From NCBI GenBank assembly GCA_964505785.1, contig CAZDJZ010000002.1, forward strand, positions 186,001 through 250,000: a stretch of 64,000 nucleotides of DNA, given 5' to 3'. Under the pieces are notes generated by a model, which saw only the letters and a list, made by a program, of their open reading frames with translations, was not told the origin of the DNA and searched no databases. The translations under genes were made by a program, and so were the position numbers. Below, piece by piece: positions 27,589 to 35,495 of the stretch (the stretch's first letter is position 1; each line of letters begins with the position of its first letter). This stretch comes from CAYRTV01 sp964505785. GTDB lineage: Bacteria; Acidobacteriota; Aminicenantia; Aminicenantales; Aminicenantaceae.

Positions 27589-28834
27589 ATTAAATAAAAA
27601 AATTTTCTTTACCGGTTTCACCGTCGTTCTTTTAACAATGGTTTATTCTTTGGGCGCCGAACCGCCGCTGGTTATCAAAGCCGGAAAAATTCATACAATA
27701 AGCCATGGAATTATTGAAAACGGTTTAATTTTGATCCAGGACGGTAAAATCAAATCCATAGGAACGGATATCGAGGTTCCTTCCGGGGCCGAATTGATTG
27801 ATGCCGGGGATGCCTGGTTGATGCCGGGATTTATTGAGGCCCATACCTCAATGGGTTCAGGCAGCCGCTATGGCGGCTCCAACAGCGATGAAACGTCTGA
27901 TCCCAATACTGCTCAGCTTTCCATAATAGATGCCGTTAATCCTTTTGACAAAAATTTTAAATATGTCAGGGAAGCGGGAATCACAACTTTGATGCTTTCC
28001 CAAGGACGCATGAACGTCATTGGAGGTCAAACTGCCGTTGTTAAACCTAAGGGAAAAACCGTAACCAGCATGATTGTGAAATCCCCGGCAGGAGTTAAAA
28101 TTTCACTTGGCGAAGGCCCAAAAACAACTTACGGCGGGAAGGGAAGGCTCCCTTCCACTCGGATGGGCAGCGCTTATGTGCTGCGCAATGCTCTTCTTGA
28201 CGCAGGTTACTATCTGAATAAATGGGAAAAATACCGGGAAGAGAAGAATAATAAAGATGAAGCCAAAAAACCCAAGCTTGATCTTCAGATGGATCCTTTA
28301 GCCAAGCTGCTGAAACAGGAATTGACGGCATTTATTGAATGTTACAGGGCGGATGACATCATGACTGCATTGCGTATTATTGATGAATTCAGTCTTAAAG
28401 CGGTCTTAGTCGGCTGTACCGAAGGATACAAAATTCCGCATGAAATCGCCCGCAGACAAATTCCGGTTATTGTATCGCCTTTTGGAGTCGGTCCGCGGAG
28501 AATGGAAACTAAAGATCTCAAACACAGCAATGCAGCCATTTTGCATGAAGCCGGAGTGAAAGTGGTCATAAAAGCGGATGAATCTCTTGGAATCGGCAGT
28601 ATCCGTGAATTGCCCCTGCTGGCCGCATTAGCGGTTAAGGGCGGCCTTGACCGGGAAACCGCCTTGCGCGCCATTACTCTTACTGCCGCCGAAGTTTTAG
28701 GAACAGAAGGCAAAACAGGCAGCTTAGATCCAGGGAAAGATGCGGATATGGTCCTTTTAGACGGGGACCCGCTTGATTACCGGACCCGTGTTATCAATGT
28801 ATTCATTGACGGTATTTCTTTTATGAAGAAGTGA
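27578..28834 (+). CDS. Exported amidohydrolase paralogue lacking most metal ligands
   Basis: A 418-residue paralogue of the preceding gene with its own signal peptide (residues 1-25). It aligns throughout, but DSHSH has become EAHTS, VHIHA has become AFIEC and IGHG has become VGCT; the metal aspartate appears to be retained in KADES. It is probably catalytically weak or inactive, perhaps a structural partner. The start overlaps the upstream gene by 11 bases, with AGAGG 9 bases upstream; ATG 27572 is also possible. The composite domain TGSLDPGKDADMVLLDGDP is intact. Confidence 0.85.
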   Translation: MRNKLNKKIFFTGFTVVLLTMVYSLGAEPPLVIKAGKIHTISHGIIENGLILIQDGKIKSIGTDIEVPSGAELIDAGDAWLMPGFIEAHTSMGSGSRYGGSNSDETSDPNTAQLSIIDAVNPFDKNFKYVREAGITTLMLSQGRMNVIGGQTAVVKPKGKTVTSMIVKSPAGVKISLGEGPKTTYGGKGRLPSTRMGSAYVLRNALLDAGYYLNKWEKYREEKNNKDEAKKPKLDLQMDPLAKLLKQELTAFIECYRADDIMTALRIIDEFSLKAVLVGCTEGYKIPHEIARRQIPVIVSPFGVGPRRMETKDLKHSNAAILHEAGVKVVIKADESLGIGSIRELPLLAALAVKGGLDRETALRAITLTAAEVLGTEGKTGSLDPGKDADMVLLDGDPLDYRTRVINVFIDGISFMKK

Positions 28835-28849
28835 AAAAAAAACCACAGC

Positions 28850-29519
28850 TTTGAAAAAGATTTCAGACAAGCCCTGTTGTGGGAATATTTTACCGTTGCC
28901 TATAACTTTGCCGAAGCATTTCTTTCCATTTTTTTTCGGTCGAATGTCCGGGAGTATTGCTCTGGTTGGATTTGGGCTCGACAGCGTCGTTGAATCTTTG
29001 TCCGGTTTGATCCTAATTTGGAGGCTGAAAAAACATAACCGCGCAACCCCGGACCGAGAAGAAGCCAGCGAAAAAAGAGCTCAGGCTTTAGTCGGATTCA
29101 CTTTTTTCATTACTCCGAGACTGACCTTGCAGGCCTATGTGCAGCCCTTTTTGGCCGTAGGGGAGTATGACCGATTTAAGGAATTAGCCAGCCCGGGAAC
29201 GTCTGATTATAATATCTATGAAAATACCGGCAGCATCTCTTTTGCCGGGAACGTTTATTCTATAGATCCTGACGGACCTGGAGAGGCAAGCCCGTTTTCA
29301 TTTTACAATCCTGATTTCAATTTTAAATCTCTCCGCGGTACGATTGTTCTGCGCTGGGAATACCACCCCGGTTCATTAATTTATTTTGTATGGACGCAAA
29401 ACAAGCAGGATTATTCCCATCCGGGAGATCTGCGATTCGGACGGGATTTAGGTGATCTTTTCACCTCACCTGGAGATAATATTTTTCTGCTGAAAATGAC
29501 ATACCGCTGGAACATGTAG
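28850..29519 (+). pseudogene. Chimeric remnant: CDF cation transporter N-part fused to DUF5916 C-part
   Basis: Two unrelated gene fragments are joined. In one frame 28862-28936 encodes FRQALLWEYFTVAYNFAEAF, the first helix of a cation-diffusion-facilitator-like transporter. After a T8 run (28929-28936) the match continues in another frame: GRMSGSIALVGFGLDSVVES and onward to ALVGFTFF (about 29100). From there the frame encodes ITPRLTLQAYVQPF through NPDFNFKSLRGTIVLRWEY to the end, the C-terminal barrel end of a DUF5916 protein. A frameshift, a lost transporter body and a lost DUF5916 N-terminal part make this a pseudogene. Confidence 0.8.
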
Positions 29520-29536
29520 GATCCGGCGTCAAGTTT

Positions 29537-30151
29537 CTATTCATCATTTCCTGACTCCAGCTGCATCGTTTCTTCCATTTCTTCGATAGTCTTTCCCGAA
29601 AGCACGGATTCAGGTTCGGTGCTGACAGGATCGCGCCGGGCGTCGGCTTTGTTGTCCTTTATTTTTTTTAACAGCCACTGGTTTTTCTTTCTTCCGGTAT
29701 TAATTAAAACATAGCCGCCGGATATTTTTTTTCCTTCGAGCCAGACTTCAACTTTTCCGTCCTTAAGAGATTCTTTCATGCTCATACTGTCATTCTCTTT
29801 TTCTTCCCGCAAGTTCCTGTACGGTCCTGTATCCCATACAATAACAGTCCCGGCTCCGTATTCTCCTTCAGGAATGATTCCTTCAAAGTCCGCATATTCC
29901 AGCGGATGATCTTCGGTCAGAACCGCTAGTCTCTTTTGAGAAGGATCTGTTGAAGGACCTTTCGGAACCGCCCATGATTTCAATACATCCTCCACTTCCA
30001 GCCGGAAATCATAATGCATGGAACTGGCATCATGTTTTTGAATAACGAAAATCGGCTGATCCCTTTTTTCCTTTTTTCCCGGAGCCGGCTCCGACGTTTT
30101 TGAAAAATCCCTTTTTTCCTTATATTTTCTTAATTTTGCATCTGATTCCAA
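29537..30151 (-). CDS. Stand-alone LigD-type 3'-phosphoesterase
   Basis: A 204-residue protein made of only the phosphoesterase domain of bacterial ligase D. FVIQKHDASSMHYDFRLEV carries the metal-binding His residues and the conserved Arg. WAVPKGPS, EDHPLEYADFEGIIP and GEYGAGTVIVWD follow. The lysine-rich N-terminal 35 residues and acidic C-terminal tail flank it. It would trim 3' phosphates or ribonucleotides at DNA ends. No ligase, polymerase or Ku gene is in the window, so its repair partner is not shown. Confidence 0.88.
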   Translation of the reverse strand: MESDAKLRKYKEKRDFSKTSEPAPGKKEKRDQPIFVIQKHDASSMHYDFRLEVEDVLKSWAVPKGPSTDPSQKRLAVLTEDHPLEYADFEGIIPEGEYGAGTVIVWDTGPYRNLREEKENDSMSMKESLKDGKVEVWLEGKKISGGYVLINTGRKKNQWLLKKIKDNKADARRDPVSTEPESVLSGKTIEEMEETMQLESGNDE

Positions 30152-30340
30152 TGAAAAACCTCCTTTTTTATTTTATCATGTTTTTTCCGGTCGATCATGA
30201 AAAAATTAGGGTGGTGTAAAAAGTCTGCTTAGCCGGCTTCAGCGGGATGGTTTTTTTTTTAGAAGCGAAAAACTTGCAAATACTCACAAAGATAACAATA
30301 ATTAGAAATAACCATTCTTGAAAATAAGGAGGAATAAACC

Positions 30341-30871
30341 ATGGAAACAAACAGATCAGGAAAAGTAATCCCTATACTTTTAGTTATTATCATTCTCATG
30401 GCTGCGGCTTTTGCCGGAGGATATTATATCAGCTGGCTGCAGTTCAATAAAAAAACAGAAAGGCTCAGCCGGGATTTTGATGCTTTTGAAGGCAGATATG
30501 AGAAGACCTTATCTTCACTCCGTTCCGGCTTAATGGATATTCAAGCCTATATTGACGGGAAAGAGGGAAAAACAGAAGCGGAAACCAAGCAATTGCGGAT
30601 GATGAGCATTTTGCTGAAGGCAAAAGGGGAAATTATTTCCAGCAAGCTGGCCTTATCTCGGGGAGAGGTTGACCAGTCCCTCCAGTTCCTTAATGATTCC
30701 ATCCATGTGCTTAAAGATGCATACGAAATGGCGGAAACGGAAAAAAAAGATCAGATAGAAGAAATCCGCCTACAGCTCGCCACGGTCAAAGGCCTCATTC
30801 AAGTCAATTCTGATAAGGCCCAACAGGAGCTGGATGCACTTTGGCGGAGAATCGAAGATATACTGAACTGA
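30341..30871 (+). CDS. Single-span membrane protein with coiled coil
   Basis: A 176-residue protein with one membrane helix (about residues 9-30, VIPILLVIIILMAAAFAGGY). A charged, heptad-like helical region (about 35-175) follows and ends EALWRRIEDIL-like (DALWRRIEDILN). ATG 30341 has AAGGAGGAA 9 bases upstream. No family recognised. Predicted to be anchored in the inner membrane with a helical domain outside. Confidence 0.7.
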   Translation: METNRSGKVIPILLVIIILMAAAFAGGYYISWLQFNKKTERLSRDFDAFEGRYEKTLSSLRSGLMDIQAYIDGKEGKTEAETKQLRMMSILLKAKGEIISSKLALSRGEVDQSLQFLNDSIHVLKDAYEMAETEKKDQIEEIRLQLATVKGLIQVNSDKAQQELDALWRRIEDILN

Positions 30872-30952
30872 CCACATTCCTCTCCCTTAGGGAGACACAT
30901 GACCGCGCATTATTACAGATTGGGTAAGGCTGTGAGGTTAAAAGGAGTTTTT

Positions 30953-32536
30953 ATGAGAAGAAAAATGTTTTTAAGTGTATTATTTTATATATTCCTGTAT
31001 GGAAGCTTTTTATTTAGTGCGGATTACACGCCTCCGGATATTCCTAAAATCATGCAGGAAATTTCTCAGAATAAAGTGGAAGCCATTCTTGAGAAAATGG
31101 AATCCTTCCATACCCGGCATACGCTGTCCTCCCGCAAAGAGGGGACCGGCATCTGGGCTGCGGCCGATTGGATTAAACAGAGTTTTACAGAGATAAGCCC
31201 CAGACTGAATGTCTTTTTTGATGATTACACTCTCGCTCCGCAAGGCCGGCGGATCCAGAAAGAAATAAAGATAAGGAACGTGGTCGCTGTCCTTCCCGGA
31301 AAAGAACAGGGAGACAACCAGCGCATTTTTCTTGTTAATGCCCATTATGACAGTTATGCCCGGCCTGAGGATCCCGATCATTCCCGGGATTATTTCGATC
31401 ATTATGCTCCGGGTGTCAATGACGACGCTTCCGGGGTGGCTGCGCTGTTGGAAATGGCCAAAGCTTTCAGTCCCTATCAATTTAATGCCGCTATTTATTT
31501 CGTGGCGTTTTCAGGGGAAGAAATCGGCCTGGTGGGAAGCACATTAATGGCTCAAAGAATGAAAGCCGAAGGAAAAAACATCTGCGGCGTCATCGGTCTG
31601 GACATGCTCGGCAATATCAAGGGGGGAAACGGATATATCGAAAACCGCCGCATCCGGGTTTTTTCATCCGGACCGGATGATTCGCCCTCCCGGTGCCTGG
31701 CCCGTTATGCCAAACGGACCGGAGAGAAATTTTCCCCCGCCTCGGAAGTACAGTTGATATTCCGCGCCGACCGGTTTGGAAGAGGAGGAGACCACACACC
31801 CTTTGTATTAGAAGGCTGGCCGGGAGTCCGCATGATGGAAGCCAATGAAAATTTTACCAATCAGCACACTGTGCATGATACCCTGGATAATCTTTCACTC
31901 GATTACTGCACTAGAAATATTCGCATCGTTTCCTCGATACTGGGTTCACTTGCAGCCGCCCCTTCTTCACCCGTTGTTTTGAATGACCGGGGACAGCCCA
32001 TGCTGGGGCGGGGGGAAAGCGGCTACGATGCTCTTTTACGCTGGAATCCGGTTGATTCACCCGGCCTTGCGGGATACAGAATCTATTGGAGAAAGACCTC
32101 CAGCCCGTTCTGGGAATATTCCGCCAAAATCGGACTGGAAACGGATTTTCTCATTAAGGATATCAGTATTGATGAATATGTATTCGGCGTAAGCGCTGTC
32201 AGCAAGGACGGGCATGAGAGCCTGATTTCCGCTTACGTGATGCCGCCCCGGCAGAAAAGAAGCTATTCCACAGGTGACTGCGTCTCTTTTATCAGATCAG
32301 GATCTATCGAGTTGGGGTCTATCGGCCTCTTGGTTTTTGGCCGGCGTTCAGCTGACCAGGAAATGGTTTCTTCGGTGCCGGTTTTAATAGCGGTGCCTTT
32401 GATGGTTTTCCCGGAAACAGTTCCCTCAAAATCCCAATTTACTCCGGAAAAAAGCAGCGAAAACGATAATCTATCTCCTGATAAATTTATGTCATGGATG
32501 TCGATGTCATTGTTTTCAATCAAAGCGGTTCCTTGA
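30953..32536 (+). CDS. Secreted M28-family zinc peptidase with antisense-encoded C-terminal tail
   Basis: 527 residues from ATG 30953 (AGGAG 5 bases upstream). After a signal peptide (1-23) comes an M28 aminopeptidase domain: NAHYDSYARP, PGVNDDASGVAALLEMA, FSGEEIGLVGS, GLDMLGN and the QHTVHDTLDNL histidine supply the two-zinc site. A fibronectin-like region (about 340-430, LLRWNPVDSPGLAGYRIYW) follows. The last 91 residues lie antisense to the converging methyltransferase gene and look unlike any domain, so the original stop codon, expected near 32255, was probably lost. Confidence 0.83.
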   Translation: MRRKMFLSVLFYIFLYGSFLFSADYTPPDIPKIMQEISQNKVEAILEKMESFHTRHTLSSRKEGTGIWAAADWIKQSFTEISPRLNVFFDDYTLAPQGRRIQKEIKIRNVVAVLPGKEQGDNQRIFLVNAHYDSYARPEDPDHSRDYFDHYAPGVNDDASGVAALLEMAKAFSPYQFNAAIYFVAFSGEEIGLVGSTLMAQRMKAEGKNICGVIGLDMLGNIKGGNGYIENRRIRVFSSGPDDSPSRCLARYAKRTGEKFSPASEVQLIFRADRFGRGGDHTPFVLEGWPGVRMMEANENFTNQHTVHDTLDNLSLDYCTRNIRIVSSILGSLAAAPSSPVVLNDRGQPMLGRGESGYDALLRWNPVDSPGLAGYRIYWRKTSSPFWEYSAKIGLETDFLIKDISIDEYVFGVSAVSKDGHESLISAYVMPPRQKRSYSTGDCVSFIRSGSIELGSIGLLVFGRRSADQEMVSSVPVLIAVPLMVFPETVPSKSQFTPEKSSENDNLSPDKFMSWMSMSLFSIKAVP

Positions 32537-33171
32537 GGGAATTGGAAAACCTGCTGAAACTGAATTTGTTCAGGCTGGGGATTTGAGAAGGAATGGGGGA
32601 AAGAGACATCCCAAATTCCGGAGACATTGATTGGAACCACCCAATAATACAGCATGTGCATTTCATCATCCGCCCATACCTGAATAGATATATCCGCGAG
32701 CCATTCATCCATATCAAAGTCATGGGAAATGATTCGTGTCCCCGGTTCAAGTTCACTCAGCAATTTCGGCCGAAGCCGTATATTAACAGAGGGCAGAAGG
32801 TATAAAGTCATCACAGAAGCTTTGTGAAAATCCGTTTCGAAAAGATCTTTTTTATGAAATTCCACCAGTTCTGTCACGCCTGCTTCCTGGGCATTTTCTT
32901 TACTTTCCTGGATTCTCTCCGGATCTAAATCAACCCCGACTCCCTTAATGCCGTAAAGCCGGGCGGCTGTGATCAGAATACGGCCGTCTCCGCATCCGAG
33001 GTCATAAAGAACATCTCCTTGTTTAAGGTCTGCTATTTCCAGCATTTGTTCGACCACGGGCATGGGAGTAGGTAAATATGGGACATCAAGCGCCTTATCC
33101 TGGCAGCCTGCGGCGATAGATATACAGGCATATAAGACCAGCACAAAAGGTATTAAAATTTCTCTTCGCAT
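32263..33171 (-). CDS. Exported class I SAM-dependent methyltransferase, lipoprotein
   Basis: A 302-residue protein from ATG 33171, preceded by AGAGAG. The N terminus is a lipoprotein signal (VLYACISIAAGC, Cys about residue 23). A class I methyltransferase fold follows: DVLYDLGCGDGRI, VGVDLDPERI and ISHDFDMDEW. The C-terminal 110 residues form a beta-rich domain that I do not recognise. SAM is not expected outside the cytoplasm, so either the signal is retained as an anchor or the fold has another use. Overlaps the M28 gene end to end by 274 bases. Confidence 0.8.
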   Translation of the reverse strand: MRREILIPFVLVLYACISIAAGCQDKALDVPYLPTPMPVVEQMLEIADLKQGDVLYDLGCGDGRILITAARLYGIKGVGVDLDPERIQESKENAQEAGVTELVEFHKKDLFETDFHKASVMTLYLLPSVNIRLRPKLLSELEPGTRIISHDFDMDEWLADISIQVWADDEMHMLYYWVVPINVSGIWDVSFPHSFSNPQPEQIQFQQVFQFPQGTALIENNDIDIHDINLSGDRLSFSLLFSGVNWDFEGTVSGKTIKGTAIKTGTEETISWSAERRPKTKRPIDPNSIDPDLIKETQSPVE

Positions 33172-33291
33172 ATCTCTCTCTTTTGAGCGCAAATTATTGT
33201 TATAAAAAGTCATAATATCATTAAGCCACCTGTATTGTCGATATGGATTCGTTTCCAGCAGTGGGATCGCGGCGAGTAAAATAAAAGATCT

Positions 33292-34566
33292 TCAGTCAAA
33301 CGGCTGATCTATTGCCGGACTCGGCTGTGTGAAGTATTTGGGCCCTTCTTCGCTCAAATAGAAGCAGTCCTCGATACGTACACCGAATTCTCCCGGAATG
33401 ACCAGCATGGGCTCATTACTGAAACACATGCCGACTTCCATCGGCCGTTTGTTGCCCTTAACCAGATTCACCCATTCATGTCCGTCTAATCCGATTCCAT
33501 GCCCTGTCCTGTGTGGGCATCCAGGTAATTTGTATCCGCCTGGAAATCCATAGTCCTTATACACTTGGCGGGCGGCGGCATCAACTTCTTCACATGGAAC
33601 GCCTAAACCAGCCCTCTCCCAAGCCGCAGTCTGGGCTTTTTTGGCCAGATTCCACATCTCGATCTGCCGTTGTGAAGGTTCGCCGTAAACAATCGTACGG
33701 CTTATGTCAGACCGGTACCCATCTACGCTGCATCCGCCGTCCATGAGAATGATCGTCCCTTCCTGGACTTCATAAGGTATAACGCTGCCGTGAGGATTCG
33801 CAGAGGCTTCGGCTATTTGGGCTCCTATACCTCCGGAAACCCCTAAGGCTTGATGGGCCCGCGATGAAATGGCTCTGATATCGCCTCCTGTCATGCCTTT
33901 GTCAATCATAGCCACGGTCGCCTTATAAGCTTCAATCGTGATGTTCATCGCTTTCTGCATCAATTCTATCTCGTGCGGAGATTTAATCACGCGGCATTCC
34001 ACAGTCACGGGATTAGCACTGACATACTCCATTTGGGGCGCTTCCTGACGAATACCGTCATAGAGAAAGAAACGCACCCGTTCTTCCATCCCGATTCTGC
34101 CGGAACGAATGCCCCGGTCGTTCAGCAGTTCGACAACCCGCTGGTAAGGGCTTTCATGTTCTTCCCAGGTCCGGATATCCTCGCCGAAACGAATCTGTTC
34201 CATGGCCCGGTCCAATTCGAAAGCAGGGCAAACCCATCCGGGTTCGCCTTTGGCGGGAAGCACCAGTGCGAACATCCGTTCACTGTTCCACCAGCTGGCA
34301 CCTGTGAAATAAAACATGCTTGAACCGCTTTCCATATACACGGCATCAATGCTGTTTTCCGTCATGAATTTTTGGGCTTTTTCAATCCGTTCCCAGCGTT
34401 CCGCATCCGTGATTGGGACGACATCATCCGTCATCGGTTTCAAGTGGGAAAATGAATCCGATACGGGCGGTGAAGCGGTTTGTGTGCCGGAACAGGCATT
34501 GTTGAGCAAAGCGGCTCCAGCGGCCCCGGCCGAAAATTTCATAAAATCCCTGCGGGAGAAGCTCAT
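33292..34566 (-). CDS. Tat-exported M24 metallopeptidase (Xaa-Pro aminopeptidase-like)
   Basis: 424 residues. The N terminus MSFSRRDFMKFSAGAAGAAL is a twin-arginine signal ending in a lipobox Cys at 25, so it is probably exported folded and lipid-anchored. The creatinase/prolidase fold has all five metal ligands: the two Asp of DGGCSVDGYRSDISR (about 275-290), the His of TGHGIGLDGHE (about 355), and the Glu residues of NEPMLVIPGEFGVRIEDCF. Acts on peptides with proline at position 2. AGGAG sits just before the start. Confidence 0.88.
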   Translation of the reverse strand: MSFSRRDFMKFSAGAAGAALLNNACSGTQTASPPVSDSFSHLKPMTDDVVPITDAERWERIEKAQKFMTENSIDAVYMESGSSMFYFTGASWWNSERMFALVLPAKGEPGWVCPAFELDRAMEQIRFGEDIRTWEEHESPYQRVVELLNDRGIRSGRIGMEERVRFFLYDGIRQEAPQMEYVSANPVTVECRVIKSPHEIELMQKAMNITIEAYKATVAMIDKGMTGGDIRAISSRAHQALGVSGGIGAQIAEASANPHGSVIPYEVQEGTIILMDGGCSVDGYRSDISRTIVYGEPSQRQIEMWNLAKKAQTAAWERAGLGVPCEEVDAAARQVYKDYGFPGGYKLPGCPHRTGHGIGLDGHEWVNLVKGNKRPMEVGMCFSNEPMLVIPGEFGVRIEDCFYLSEEGPKYFTQPSPAIDQPFD

Positions 34567-35030
34567 ATATCTCTCCTTTTATTAAATAGATTGGTAAAAA
34601 TCATTGATTTTTTTATAGTATCTGAAATATCACAGGATTTCAATAAAAAAAGGGCGTGTCCTCTTTAATGACACGCACGCAAAGCCGCCTGTAAGAACCT
34701 AGGTTTAATCCTAATATAAAAAAGAGAGTAAAGAGTCTTTTATTTAAACTCAGCATAGTCTTACACGAATGATTCATGATTTACGATTCAAAATCCTTCT
34801 TAAAAACAATGCAGTCCAAGATCCTTGCGTGGCTTCGTTCCTCAGGATGATAAGAAATTGTCATTTTCGAATTAATAATCCAGGATAAATGTGTGCGGGA
34901 TTAGATAAAGTCCTATTTCACCGGACAATTTACCCTGCTTTCGGGAGATAGATATTTATTCTTTGTTTATCTTGCTTTGTTTTTTTATAATAGTTTTGTG
35001 CATAATACACAAAATCATGAAAGGATTCAT
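34567..35030. repeat. Intergenic region with terminator hairpin and A-type repeat
   Basis: This 464-base gap has no credible gene. 34654-34676 is a perfect 7-bp hairpin listed separately. 34726-34752 matches 40031-40057 in inverted orientation, 26 of 27 positions. 34812-34893 is an A-type repeat read from its far end: AAGATCCTTGCGTGGCTTCG, CTCAGGATGA, then GTCATTTTCGAA and AATAATCCAGGATAA. Confidence 0.65.
34643..34676 (-). terminator. Intrinsic terminator or attenuator on the minus strand
   Basis: Read on the minus strand, GCGTGTC (34676-34670) pairs with GACACGC (34660-34654) around a 9-base loop, followed by CCC and a run of seven T (A-run at 34644-34650 on the plus strand). There is no minus-strand gene to its right, and the M24 peptidase start is about 85 bases further on, so it would act inside that gene's leader, or it is left from a lost gene. 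Confidence 0.6.
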
Positions 35031-35495
35031 ATGGCTTTATCAGAAGAAACGCTGCAGTCATTTCGCAAATCTTTAATTTTCCATCTGGCAACCATGGCTG
35101 GACTGGCCGTTTATCTGATTCTGGTTCTCGTTTTGCAGAGCTCTCAGAATCAAGGATTATTGAATGGTAAACAAGATCCGGCCCTCCGATACTTTTTTTA
35201 TGCGGGAGCCGTTGTCGTTGTCTTTGCGATCCGTAGAATATACAATTCATTCACCCGGAGAGCTGTTCAAGGGCATCCGAATAAGGCATTGAGCAGGCTT
35301 CAAACGGCATCTGTCTGGACCGCGGTTTTATGTGAAATCCCTGCCCTTTTAGGATTGATATTTTTTCTTATATCAGGAATAACCCGCGACTTTTATTTCC
35401 TGCTGGTCCTGTCATTAATCCTTTTTCTGATGTATTTCCCAAAAAAAACTAACTGGGAGTCTGCGGACCGAAAAATCAAGGCAGGACAGTCATGA
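35031..35495 (+). CDS. Four-helix membrane protein of unknown function
   Basis: A 154-residue protein with four predicted membrane helices (about residues 17-36, 52-68, 90-110, 117-137). A short basic N terminus and a lysine-rich tail suggest cytoplasmic ends. ATG 35031 has AAGGA 5 bases upstream. No family recognised. The next gene starts inside its stop codon (ATGA), so it is co-translated with a beta-CASP nuclease. Confidence 0.7.
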   Translation: MALSEETLQSFRKSLIFHLATMAGLAVYLILVLVLQSSQNQGLLNGKQDPALRYFFYAGAVVVVFAIRRIYNSFTRRAVQGHPNKALSRLQTASVWTAVLCEIPALLGLIFFLISGITRDFYFLLVLSLILFLMYFPKKTNWESADRKIKAGQS

